NCBI RefSeq assembly: GCF_020194175.1
Contig: NZ_JADYVX010000012.1
Location: 124,001 to 188,000 of the forward strand
Length of the DNA stretch: 64,000 nt
Direction of reading: 5' to 3'
Origin: Bradyrhizobium sp. BRP22
Lineage (GTDB): Bacteria > Pseudomonadota > Alphaproteobacteria > Rhizobiales > Xanthobacteraceae
Both the position numbers and the translations under genes were made by a program. Positions 25,243-33,668 of the stretch are shown here, one piece after another. A model generated the notes under the pieces. That model ran no database searches, was not told the DNA's origin, and saw only the letters and a list, made by a program, of their open reading frames with translations. Numbering within the stretch: position 1 is the first letter of the stretch; every line of letters begins with the position of its first letter.

Positions 25243-25853
25243 AGCGCGTCCCTCACCTCTTTCGCATCCGCCATCGCGAAGAACGCGCCGCCAGATTCGA
25301 TTCCAAACATCGGATGACCATCGACCATCCGCTCTTCCCCCATGTCAACCAGATCGTAGTAGAGCGGACGCGTGATCTTGGCCCAGAGATCGGCGCGGAC
25401 ATGCAGATAGGGCGTGAGCCCGCCGTCATCCGCCTGCTCGAAGCGAAGGGCGTGCGCGGCGTCGCAATTGACCCAGTCGTCGACATTGGTGCGAAACCTG
25501 AGCAGCCGTCCGTGTGCGTCCTTCTCCTTTTGCATCTCGACCGCTAGGAACGGCGCATCGTCGACGCGGATGCCGACCTTCTCCACCGGCGTGACCAGGA
25601 AATGCTTGCCGTCCTCGCGCTTCAGGATGGTGGAGAACAGCCGCACCAGCGCCGGCCGGCCGATCGGCGTGCCCATGTAGTACCATGTGCCGTCGCTGGC
25701 GATTCGCATGTCGAGATCGCCGCAGAACGGCGGATTCCATAAATGCACGGGGGGAAGGCCCTTGCCTCCGGCAGGATTTGTTTTTGCGGCATTGGTGGCC
25801 GCGGCGGTGAGCCCATCGAGACCGTGACGGCTTGCTTGCCCTTCGTTCGCCAT
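25239..25853 (-). CDS. DUF1285 family protein
   Basis: A 204-residue soluble protein with DUF1285 features: PPVHLWNPPFCGDLDMRI, GTWYYMGTPIGRPALVRLFSTIL and YDLVDMG near the end. The fold and function of the family are not established experimentally to my knowledge. ATG 25853 gives the family start; the upstream frame to 25952 is not family-like. It is the first gene of the coupled DUF1285-Nudix-DUF6111-cca block and is divergent from moxR, with a 219-base spacer. Confidence 0.85.
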   Translation of the reverse strand: MANEGQASRHGLDGLTAAATNAAKTNPAGGKGLPPVHLWNPPFCGDLDMRIASDGTWYYMGTPIGRPALVRLFSTILKREDGKHFLVTPVEKVGIRVDDAPFLAVEMQKEKDAHGRLLRFRTNVDDWVNCDAAHALRFEQADDGGLTPYLHVRADLWAKITRPLYYDLVDMGEERMVDGHPMFGIESGGAFFAMADAKEVRDAL

Positions 25854-26072
25854 GGTTTGCCTTAAGGTTGAGGACCTCAATCTGGCACGATTGGTGCACG
25901 TACCCCAGATGTGTGTGGGATGCCGTTCTCGCCACATCGTGATGGCGTTCATACCCTGAAAACCCGTTAAGGTGGGGATAGTTTAATTCAACGAATACAT
26001 GGCTTTCACTTATGCTTAGCTTAGGCCCATGGCATGACGATGCGAGGTTGCGTCGTCGATAAGGAGCACGGA
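25854..26072. promoter_or_regulatory. Divergent promoter region between DUF1285 and moxR
   Basis: An AT-richer stretch of 219 bases holds the starts of two opposite operons. TTAA occurs twice near 25970-25990, but not at the 7-base spacing of CtrA boxes. I could not place promoters with confidence. AAGGAG at 26061-26066 is the ribosome binding site that fixes the moxR start at 26073. Confidence 0.5.
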
Positions 26073-27068
26073 ATGGCTGGTGCAGACAGTGTCGAAAAAC
26101 TGGAAGACGTGATCGTCCGCTCGGCCGAACAGGTTGCCGGCCAGATCCGCACGGCAAAAGAGGCGATTTCCACCGTTATTTTTGGCCAGGACCGGGTCAT
26201 CGAGAACACCCTGGTGACGATTCTGTCCGGCGGACATGCGCTGCTGATCGGGGTTCCCGGCCTCGCCAAGACCAAGCTCGTGGAGACGCTCGGCATCACG
26301 CTCGGTCTCGACACCAAGCGCATCCAGTTCACCCCCGACCTGATGCCGTCGGACATCCTTGGTGCCGAGGTGCTGGACGAGAGCAGCACCGGCAAGCGCT
26401 CATTCCGCTTTATTGCAGGTCCGGTATTCGCACAGCTCCTGATGGCCGACGAGATCAACCGCGCCAGCCCGCGCACCCAATCGGCGCTGTTGCAAGCCAT
26501 GCAGGAGCAGCACATCACGGTTGCGGGCGCCCGCCATGATCTTCCCAAGCCGTTCCATGTGCTGGCGACGCAGAACCCGCTGGAACAGGAAGGCACCTAT
26601 CCGCTGCCCGAAGCGCAGCTCGACCGCTTCCTGATGGAGATCGATGTCGACTATCCCGACCGTGAGGCCGAACGTCGCATCCTGTTCGAGACCACCGGCG
26701 CCGAAGAGACGCTGGCGAAGGCCGCGATGAACTCGGAACTTCTGCTCAGCGCACAGCGGCTGGTGCGGCGCTTGCCGGTCGGCGATTCCGTGGTCGACGC
26801 CATTCTGTCGCTGGTTCGGGCCGCGCGGCCCAATCCGGAAGGCGAGAAGCTGATCGCCTGGGGACCTGGCCCGCGCGCCAGCCAGGCCTTGATGCTCGCG
26901 GTCCGCGCCCGCGCCCTGCTCGACGGACGGCTCGCGCCGTCGATCGACGACGTGCTCGATCTCGCGGAACCCGTGCTCAAGCACCGCATGGCGCTGACCT
27001 TCACCGCGCGCGCGGAGGGCCGCACCATTCCGGACGTGATCCGGCAATTGAAGACGCGGATCGCTTGA
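26073..27068 (+). CDS. moxR: MoxR-family AAA+ ATPase
   Basis: Chaperone-like AAA ATPase of 331 residues with Walker A GVPGLAKTK, Walker B LLMADEINRASPRTQSALLQAM, the sensor region VLATQNPLEQEGTYPLPEAQLDRF, and the lid domain with GPRASQALMLAVRARALLDGR. MoxR proteins help mature metal or envelope complexes, typically with DUF58 and von Willebrand-type partners, which is exactly the gene order here. ATG 26073 has AAGGAG 6 bases upstream. The stop overlaps the ATG of the DUF58 gene by one base. Confidence 0.95.
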   Translation: MAGADSVEKLEDVIVRSAEQVAGQIRTAKEAISTVIFGQDRVIENTLVTILSGGHALLIGVPGLAKTKLVETLGITLGLDTKRIQFTPDLMPSDILGAEVLDESSTGKRSFRFIAGPVFAQLLMADEINRASPRTQSALLQAMQEQHITVAGARHDLPKPFHVLATQNPLEQEGTYPLPEAQLDRFLMEIDVDYPDREAERRILFETTGAEETLAKAAMNSELLLSAQRLVRRLPVGDSVVDAILSLVRAARPNPEGEKLIAWGPGPRASQALMLAVRARALLDGRLAPSIDDVLDLAEPVLKHRMALTFTARAEGRTIPDVIRQLKTRIA

Positions 27069-28009
27069 TGGCCGCAGACAACAAGCGCCTGGACGGGGAG
27101 ATTGTCGCGATACGACGTGCCGATGGCGAAAGCCGATCGCTCGCCGCATCGCTGCCGCGCCTGGTGCTCGAGGCCCGCCGCATCGCCAACAACGTCATCC
27201 ACGGTTTGCACGGCCGCCGCCGCGCCGGCGCCGGCGAAAGCTTCTGGCAATATCGCCGCTTCGTCTCCGGCGAGCCGTCGCAGAACGTCGACTGGCGGCG
27301 CTCGGCGCGCGACGACCATCTCTATGTCCGCGAGCAGGAATGGGAGGCGGCGCACACCGTCTGGATCTGGCCCGACCGCTCGCCTTCGATGGCGTTCGCA
27401 TCCAAGCAGGCGCGCGATTCGAAGCTCGAGCGCGGCTTGATCGTCGCCTTTGCGCTGGCCGAATTGTTGGTCGCCGGTGGCGAACGCGTCGGCATTCCCG
27501 GATTGATGAGCCCGACCGCGAGCCGCAGCGTGATCGACAAGATGGCGCAGGCGATGCTGCACGATGATGTGACCCGCGCCAGCCTGCCGCCGTCCTTCGT
27601 GCCGTCGGCGCTTTCCGAGATCGTGGTGCTGTCGGACCTCTGGTCGCCGATGTCGGAGATCCGAGCCACGCTCGCCGGGCTGTCGGCCTCCGGCGCGCAC
27701 GGCACGGTGATCCAGATCGTCGATCCCGCCGAGGAGACCTTCCCCTATTCCGGCCGCGTCGAATTCGTCGAGCCGGAAGCGGGCACCATGATCACCGCTG
27801 GCCGCGCCGAGAGCTGGGCCGGCGACTATGTCGCGCGCGTCGCACTGCATCGCGACGAGATCCGCGCCGAGACCAACCGGCTCGACTGGTTGTTCTCGAC
27901 CCACACCACCAGCCGCTCCGCAGCGGAGCTGTTATTGTTCCTGCACAACGGCATGACGGTGAGCAAGGCGAGTGTACGGTCCACCGTCAAAGTGGGGCTC
28001 GGCGCATGA
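27068..28009 (+). CDS. DUF58 domain protein
   Basis: A 313-residue protein with the DUF58 core: RRRAGAGESFWQYRRFVSGEPS, then DWRRSARDDHLYVREQEWEAAHTVWIWPDRS, the usual conserved stretch in which DWRRSAR is the hallmark. The DUF58 family is the constant partner of MoxR ATPases and carries a von Willebrand-like fold. No membrane segment is visible, unlike many DUF58 proteins. It starts at ATG 27068 in the moxR stop codon (TGATG) and overlaps the next gene by 4 bases. Confidence 0.92.
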   Translation: MAADNKRLDGEIVAIRRADGESRSLAASLPRLVLEARRIANNVIHGLHGRRRAGAGESFWQYRRFVSGEPSQNVDWRRSARDDHLYVREQEWEAAHTVWIWPDRSPSMAFASKQARDSKLERGLIVAFALAELLVAGGERVGIPGLMSPTASRSVIDKMAQAMLHDDVTRASLPPSFVPSALSEIVVLSDLWSPMSEIRATLAGLSASGAHGTVIQIVDPAEETFPYSGRVEFVEPEAGTMITAGRAESWAGDYVARVALHRDEIRAETNRLDWLFSTHTTSRSAAELLLFLHNGMTVSKASVRSTVKVGLGA

Positions 28010-30810
28010 TCGCAGGCCTGCCGCTGTCGTTCGCCGAACCGATGCTGCTGCTGGGCCTGTTGAGCCTGCCGGCGCTGTGGTGGCTGCTGCGCGTGATGCC
28101 GCCGCGTCCAAGGCGCATCGAATTTCCGCCGACCAGATTGCTGTTCGACATCCAGCCCAAAGAGGAGACGCCCTCGCGCACGCCATGGTGGCTGACGCTG
28201 CTGCGCCTGCTCGCCGCCGCGCTCGTCATCTTCGCCGCGGCCGGGCCGATCTGGAATCCGCAGACCGGGCTTGCGTCCTCCAAGGCGCCGCTCTTGATCC
28301 TGCTCGACGACGGCTGGAGCTCGGCCTCGAGCTGGGACGCGCGGGTCAGGGCCGCCGACGAGTTGATCGCCAATGCGGACAATGACCGCCGCGGCGTGGC
28401 GCTGGTGCCGCTATCAGAACCGGCGCGCGACATCACGCTGATGCCCGCCGGCAACGCGCGCGTCGCGCTGCGGCAGTTCGCGCCAAAGCCTTATTCGATT
28501 GACCGCGTCGACACGCTGGCCGTCATCGGCAGGTTCCTGAAGGCCACCGGCGATTGCGAGATCGCCTGGCTGTCCGATGGTGTCGACACCGGGCGCGGCG
28601 CGGAATTCACCGAAGGCCTCGGCAAGCTGATCGAGAACCGCACCCTGACGATCTACGAAGGCGGCGCGCCGTCGGCGCAGGCCCTCGTTGCCGCCGAGAA
28701 TGCCGCGGCCAAGATGACCGTGAAAGTGCTGCGCACCGAGACCGGCATCACCTCGGGCACGGTGCGGGCGCTGGATGCCAAGGGCTCGCCGATCGGCGAG
28801 GCGCGCTACACCTTCGCCCCGCAGGATCGCGAGACCGAAGCGGCGTTCGATCTTCCGGTCGAATTGCGCAACGACATCGCGCGGCTGGAAATCGCGGGCG
28901 AGCGTTCCGCCGGCGCGGTGCAGCTCCTCGACAAGAGGTGGCGACGCCGCGCGGTCGGCATCGTCTCCGGTGCGACCAGCGACACCGCGCAGCCGCTGCT
29001 CGCCTCGACCTTCTATCTGTCCCGCGCGCTGTCGCCGTTCGCGGATGTGCGTCTTGGCGACCGCGGCGCGCCGCAGCAGGCGATCGCCCAGTTCCTCGAC
29101 CAGCGGCTGCCGATGATCGTGATGGCCGATGTCGGCACGCTGTCGCCGGAAATCCGCGAGCGGCTCAATGCCTGGATCGACCAGGGCGGCGTGCTGGTGC
29201 GCTTCGCCGGCCCGCGGCTGGCGCAAGCCGATGACGATCTGGTGCCGGTGAAGCTGCGCCGCGGCGGCCGCACCCTCGGCGGCAGCCTGACCTGGGAGAA
29301 GCCGCAGCATCTGGCCACGTTCACCGCCGACGGCCCGTTCGCTGGCCTTGCGGTGCCCAAGGACATCACCGTCAGCCGGCAGGTGCTGGCCGAGCCGGAT
29401 GCCGTGCTCGCCACCAAGAGCTGGGCATCGCTGGAAGACGGCACGCCGCTGGTCACCGGCGAGCATCGCGGCAAGGGCGTGGTCAGCCTGTTCCATGTCG
29501 GTGCTGACTCGCGCTGGTCGGACCTGCCGATGTCCGGCACCTTCGTCGAGATGCTGCGGCGGCTGGTCGACATGTCCGGCTACACCTCGACGCCTGGCGC
29601 GGGCGTTGCCGGCGAAGCCAAGGCCGAGACCGTGGCGCCGCTGCGCACGCTGGATGGCTTCGGCGCGTTCGGCCCGCCGCCGTCGACCGCCAAGCCGATG
29701 CCGGCCGACTATCGTGACCGCGCGACGCCGGATCATCCGCCCGGCTTCTACGGCCCGGCCGACTCGCCGATCGCCGTCAACACGCTGGCGACCGCCGACC
29801 GCATCGCTCCGCTCGATACGTCGGCGCTACGCGCGCGACGGGCGAGCTACACCAATGCCGAACCGCGCGACCTCCGCGGCATCCTGCTGTCGTCGGCACT
29901 CGGCCTGTTCCTGCTCGATGCGATCGTGGTCGCCATGCTCGGTGCGGGACTTGCCGCGCTGTGGCGACGGCGCGCCGCGCCGGCCGCGCTGGCGCTCGCC
30001 TTCCTGCTGGCATCGATGGCGCCCTCGGTCACGCGCGCCGAGAACAGCGACGACTTCGCGATCAAGGCGGTCTCGCAGACGCGGCTCGCTTATGTCGTCA
30101 CCGGCAATGCCGACGTCGATTCGATCGTGAAAGCCGGCATGTCCGGACTGACGCTGTTCCTGGCGCAACGCACGGCGCTCGAGGCCGGCGATCCCGTCGG
30201 CGTCGACCCCGCACGCGACGAACTCGCCTTCTTCCCGCTGATCTACTGGCCGATCGTGCCCGGCGCGCCGAAGCCGCCGCAGGACGCCATCAACAAGATC
30301 GACGCCTATATGAAGCAGGGCGGCACCGTGCTGTTCGACACCCGCGACGCCATCGAGGCCGGGCCCGGCGACAACGGCGCCTCGCAGACGCCGGGCATGC
30401 AGGCGCTGCGCGAGATCCTGTCCTCGCTCGACGTGCCCGAGCTCGAGCCGGTGCCGCGCGAACACGTGCTGACCAAGACGTTCTACCTCCTGCGCGACTT
30501 CCCCGGCCGCTTCAGCTCGGGCCAGACCTGGGTCGAGACGCTGCCGCGCGAAGACGATGACGAGGCCGCGCAACGCCCGGCGCGCGGCGGGGACGGCGTC
30601 TCGCCTATCATCATCACCTCCAACGATCTGGCCGGCGCCTGGGCGATCCGGCCCGATGGCCAGCCGATGCTGCCGCTCACCCCCGGCGAGCCGCGCCAGC
30701 GCGAATTTGCTTTCCGCGCCGGCGTCAACATCGTGATGTACACGCTGACGGGCAACTACAAGGCCGACCAGGTGCACGCGCCGGCCCTGATCGAACGGCT
30801 GGGACAATGA
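28006..30810 (+). CDS. BatA N-domain/DUF4159 membrane protein
   Basis: A 934-residue protein. The N-terminus (PLSFAEPMLLLGLLSLPALWWLLRV, then PRRIEFPPTRLLF) is the aerotolerance-regulator BatA-type anchor domain with two membrane segments (about 12-28 and 60-80). A von Willebrand-like region follows (LLILLDDGWSSASSWDAR). A central membrane segment is near 628-650. The C-terminal 230 residues are DUF4159 (ELAFFPLIYWPIVPG, GTVLFDTRD). It likely holds the MoxR/DUF58 complex at the membrane. The start overlaps the DUF58 gene by 4 bases and the next gene begins one base after the stop. Confidence 0.88.
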   Translation: MIAGLPLSFAEPMLLLGLLSLPALWWLLRVMPPRPRRIEFPPTRLLFDIQPKEETPSRTPWWLTLLRLLAAALVIFAAAGPIWNPQTGLASSKAPLLILLDDGWSSASSWDARVRAADELIANADNDRRGVALVPLSEPARDITLMPAGNARVALRQFAPKPYSIDRVDTLAVIGRFLKATGDCEIAWLSDGVDTGRGAEFTEGLGKLIENRTLTIYEGGAPSAQALVAAENAAAKMTVKVLRTETGITSGTVRALDAKGSPIGEARYTFAPQDRETEAAFDLPVELRNDIARLEIAGERSAGAVQLLDKRWRRRAVGIVSGATSDTAQPLLASTFYLSRALSPFADVRLGDRGAPQQAIAQFLDQRLPMIVMADVGTLSPEIRERLNAWIDQGGVLVRFAGPRLAQADDDLVPVKLRRGGRTLGGSLTWEKPQHLATFTADGPFAGLAVPKDITVSRQVLAEPDAVLATKSWASLEDGTPLVTGEHRGKGVVSLFHVGADSRWSDLPMSGTFVEMLRRLVDMSGYTSTPGAGVAGEAKAETVAPLRTLDGFGAFGPPPSTAKPMPADYRDRATPDHPPGFYGPADSPIAVNTLATADRIAPLDTSALRARRASYTNAEPRDLRGILLSSALGLFLLDAIVVAMLGAGLAALWRRRAAPAALALAFLLASMAPSVTRAENSDDFAIKAVSQTRLAYVVTGNADVDSIVKAGMSGLTLFLAQRTALEAGDPVGVDPARDELAFFPLIYWPIVPGAPKPPQDAINKIDAYMKQGGTVLFDTRDAIEAGPGDNGASQTPGMQALREILSSLDVPELEPVPREHVLTKTFYLLRDFPGRFSSGQTWVETLPREDDDEAAQRPARGGDGVSPIIITSNDLAGAWAIRPDGQPMLPLTPGEPRQREFAFRAGVNIVMYTLTGNYKADQVHAPALIERLGQ

Positions 30811-30811
30811 C

Positions 30812-32875
30812 ATGAATTATGGCATTGCCTTCACGCCGCTGGTGCCCTCGCTCGTGCTATGGCTCGGGCTTGCGGCGATCATCGTCATAGCGGCGCTGCT
30901 GCTGTTGTCACGCTCGCGCGGCGCATGGATCCGCGTCGCGGCGCTGGCGCTGGTGCTGCTGGCGCTCGCCAACCCCTCCTTCACCCGCGAGGACCGCGAG
31001 CCGCTCTCCTCGGTCGCCGCCGTCGTGATCGACAAGAGCCCGAGCCAGAACTTTGGCACGCGCAACCAGGAGACGGCGAAGGCGCAGGAGGCGCTGGTCG
31101 ACAGTCTGAAGAAGATCAAGGGCCTGGAAGTGCGCGTCGTCGACGCCGGCCAGGCCGATGGCGAGACCGACGGCACCAAACTGTTCGGCGCATTGTCCTC
31201 CGCATTGTCTGACGTTCCGGTCGACCGTGTCGCCGGCGCCTTCCTGATCACCGACGGCCGCGTGCACGATATTCCCGCCAACGCAGCCGCCCTCGGCTTC
31301 CAGGCCCCGGTGCACGCGCTGATCACCGGACGCAAGGACGAGCGCGACCGGCGTATCGCCATTTCGGCCGCGCCGCGCTTCGGCATCGTCGGCCAGAGCC
31401 AGACCATCACCTACCGGCTCGACGATCAGGGTGTAACCGGCCAGAGCGCCAGGATCACCGTGCGTCGCGACGGCGAGGTCATCAATGAGCGCACGCTGCA
31501 AAGCGGCCAGACCGCCAATGTCGATATCGACATCAAGCATGCCGGTCCGAACATCGTCGAGATCGAGGCGTCGCCGCTCGACAACGAGCTGACGCAGGTC
31601 AACAACCGCGCCGTGGTCGCGATCGATGGCGTGCGCGACAAGCTGCGCGTGCTGCTCGTCTCCGGCGAGCCGCATTCCGGCGAGCGCACCTGGCGCAACC
31701 TGCTGAAGTCCGACGCCAGCGTCGACCTGGTGCATTTCACCATTTTGCGTCCGCCGGAGAAGCAGGACGGCACGCCGATCAATGAATTGTCGCTGATCGC
31801 GTTTCCGACCCGCGAATTGTTCCAGCAGAAGATCAACGAATTCCAGTTGATCATCTTCGACCGCTACGCCCGCCAGGGCGTGCTGCCGATCGCCTATTTC
31901 GACAATATCGCGCGCTATGTCCGTTCCGGCGGCGCGGTGCTGGTCTCCGCCGGGCCCGACTATGCCTCGACGACCAGCATCTGGCGCACGCCGCTCGACT
32001 CGGTGCTCCCGGCCGAACCTGTCGGCGTCACCGAGAAGCCGTTCTATGCCCATCTTTCCGACGCCGGAAAGCGCCACCCGGTGACACGCGGGCTGGAAGG
32101 CTCCAATAGCGAGCCGCCGCATTGGAGCCGCTTCTTCCGCACCGTCGACACGCGCAATGCCGTCGGCCATTCGGTCATGACCGGCGCCGACGGCAAGCCG
32201 CTGCTGCTGCTCTCGCGCTTCGGTGAAGGCCGTGTCGCGCTCCTCCTCTCCGACCACATCTGGCTGTGGGCGCGCGGCTATGAAGGCGGCGGTCCGCATC
32301 TCGATCTGCTTAGGCGGATGTCGCACTGGCTAATGAAGCAGCCCGACCTGGACGAGGAGGCGCTGCGGCTTCAGATCCAGGGTCACGATCTCGCCGTGGT
32401 CCGCCAGACCATGGGCGACAGCGTCCCGCCGGTCACCGTGACCTCGCCAAGCGGCGCCACGCGCGAGATGACGCTGACCCCGGGCGAGCCGGGCGAATGG
32501 CGTGCGACGCTTCCCGCCAACGAGCTCGGCCTGTGGCAGGCGACCGACGGCACGCTGAAGGCGCTGGTCAATGTCGGCCCGACCAACCCGAAGGAATTTT
32601 CGGAAGTGACCTCCACGACCGAGATGCTGAAGCCGCTGGCGCAGGCGACCGGCGGCGACGCCCGCCGCGTGGTCGACGGCACCAGCCTCGATATGCCCCG
32701 CATCGTGCCGGTCCGTGCGTCCAGCGTATTCCGCGGCGAAGGCTGGATGGGCGTCAGGATGCGCGACGCCAGCGTCGTCAAGGGCGTCGGCGTGCTGCCG
32801 ATGTTCGCAGGGCTCATCGGCCTGTTGCTACTGCTGGGCGCCTTCGCCGCCACCTGGCTCCGCGAGGGACGGTAA
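30812..32875 (+). CDS. Large membrane protein of the MoxR cluster (VWA/glutamine amidotransferase-like)
   Basis: A 687-residue protein with two N-terminal membrane segments (about 12-32 and 36-52) and one C-terminal (about 660-682), leaving a periplasmic body of some 600 residues. The body begins with SVAAVVIDKSPSQNFG, reminiscent of a von Willebrand A site, and contains an Ig-like part and a region (LIIFDRYARQGVLP, AVLVSAGPDYAS) like class I glutamine-amidotransferase folds without the catalytic Cys. It is the last gene of the moxR cluster. Genes in this position are usually annotated only as membrane proteins; I assign no reaction. Confidence 0.8.
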   Translation: MNYGIAFTPLVPSLVLWLGLAAIIVIAALLLLSRSRGAWIRVAALALVLLALANPSFTREDREPLSSVAAVVIDKSPSQNFGTRNQETAKAQEALVDSLKKIKGLEVRVVDAGQADGETDGTKLFGALSSALSDVPVDRVAGAFLITDGRVHDIPANAAALGFQAPVHALITGRKDERDRRIAISAAPRFGIVGQSQTITYRLDDQGVTGQSARITVRRDGEVINERTLQSGQTANVDIDIKHAGPNIVEIEASPLDNELTQVNNRAVVAIDGVRDKLRVLLVSGEPHSGERTWRNLLKSDASVDLVHFTILRPPEKQDGTPINELSLIAFPTRELFQQKINEFQLIIFDRYARQGVLPIAYFDNIARYVRSGGAVLVSAGPDYASTTSIWRTPLDSVLPAEPVGVTEKPFYAHLSDAGKRHPVTRGLEGSNSEPPHWSRFFRTVDTRNAVGHSVMTGADGKPLLLLSRFGEGRVALLLSDHIWLWARGYEGGGPHLDLLRRMSHWLMKQPDLDEEALRLQIQGHDLAVVRQTMGDSVPPVTVTSPSGATREMTLTPGEPGEWRATLPANELGLWQATDGTLKALVNVGPTNPKEFSEVTSTTEMLKPLAQATGGDARRVVDGTSLDMPRIVPVRASSVFRGEGWMGVRMRDASVVKGVGVLPMFAGLIGLLLLLGAFAATWLREGR

Positions 32876-32897
32876 ACGAAACCGGCCACGGCCTCCC

Positions 32898-33000
32898 CCT
32901 CATCCCGAGGAGCCGCGAAGCGGCGTCTCGAGGGATGGCCCCCGGGGGAGATTGGGGCGTCATGGTTCGCGACGCGCGAAGACGCGCTCCTCACCATGAG
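32898..33000. repeat. Dispersed repeat, family R4 (copy 1 of 2)
   Basis: Begins CCTCATCCCGAGGAGCCGCG, then GCGTCTCGAGGGATGG, and ends with CTCCTCACCATGAG. Related sequence occurs at 60531-60640. It fills the space after the moxR cluster, ahead of the metal-regulated promoter. Confidence 0.7.
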
Positions 33001-33089
33001 CGTCTGTCACCTCGCCGTCGTTGCAACAATCACACAGACGGCACGGATCGCTCGATGGTCGCCGCACCGCGGTTGACACCGCCATCTCC

Positions 33090-33116
33090 TTCCGATGTTA
33101 TAATGTAACATCGGAA
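33090..33116. promoter_or_regulatory. Zur-like palindromic operator
   Basis: A perfect inverted repeat with 11-base arms, TTCCGATGTTA and TAACATCGGAA, around a 5-base centre TAATG. The core GATGTTATAATGTAACATC resembles the zinc uptake regulator (Zur) boxes of alphaproteobacteria. It overlaps a TATAAT (33099-33104), with a TTGACA at 33073-33078 (20-base spacing, longer than ideal). It lies 37 bases before the DUF2946 start, so repressor binding would block that promoter. Confidence 0.75.
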
Positions 33117-33152
33117 CGGTTGGGGTAACCGTCCGGGGGTGGGCGTATACTT

Positions 33153-33566
33153 GTGAAGTGGATTCGAAAACACGTCAAACTTGGCGCGCGGCTGGCGCTG
33201 TTCGCGCTCGTCGTCCAGTTTGTGCTGTCGTTCGGCCATTTCCATCCGGCACAGGCCGCTCCCGCACTTCAGACCGCGACATCGCAGACCGACTTCCTTC
33301 GTGCTGCAGATCTCGTAGCCAAGGATGCGACGAGCCCGACCGCGCACAAGCAGCAGCTTCCGCAGCAGGATCACCATCCGCAGCCCGCCGACGACTGCGC
33401 CATCTGCGCCGTCATCGCGATGGCGCACGGCATGCTCTTCGCCACGCCGCCTGTGCTGTTGTTGCCGCAGGCGGTCGAACTTCTCCAGCTCACCACCGAA
33501 GCCGGCTTCGCACATCTCGGCGCCACCCATCGGGCGTTCCAGTCGCGCGCCCCACCCCTCTCCTGA
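33153..33566 (+). CDS. DUF2946 family protein
   Basis: A 137-residue protein starting at GTG 33153 (VKWIRKHVKLGARLALFALV) with a signal peptide or membrane anchor at about 10-37 ending HPAQAAP. It is rich in His in the middle (HKQQLPQQDHHPQPADD) followed by DCAICAVI, the conserved two-Cys centre of DUF2946. A second hydrophobic stretch follows (about 90-110). The family is often next to metal-uptake TonB receptors, as here, and the His/Cys content suggests metal binding; neither is proven. It is preceded by the Zur-like operator and followed 102 bases later by the receptor gene. Confidence 0.8.
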   Translation: MKWIRKHVKLGARLALFALVVQFVLSFGHFHPAQAAPALQTATSQTDFLRAADLVAKDATSPTAHKQQLPQQDHHPQPADDCAICAVIAMAHGMLFATPPVLLLPQAVELLQLTTEAGFAHLGATHRAFQSRAPPLS

Positions 33567-33668
33567 ACGATTAACCGAGCTACCTTCGCACGCCCGCCGA
33601 TCAAGCGAGATGCGAAGGACATCACAATCGGTCCGTCGGCTTGGCCCGACGGCATCAGGATCAGGAAA

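Noticed and set aside
25960..26000. Possible CtrA box (TTAA pairs) before moxR
   Set aside because: Spacing between the TTAA motifs is about 12, not 7.
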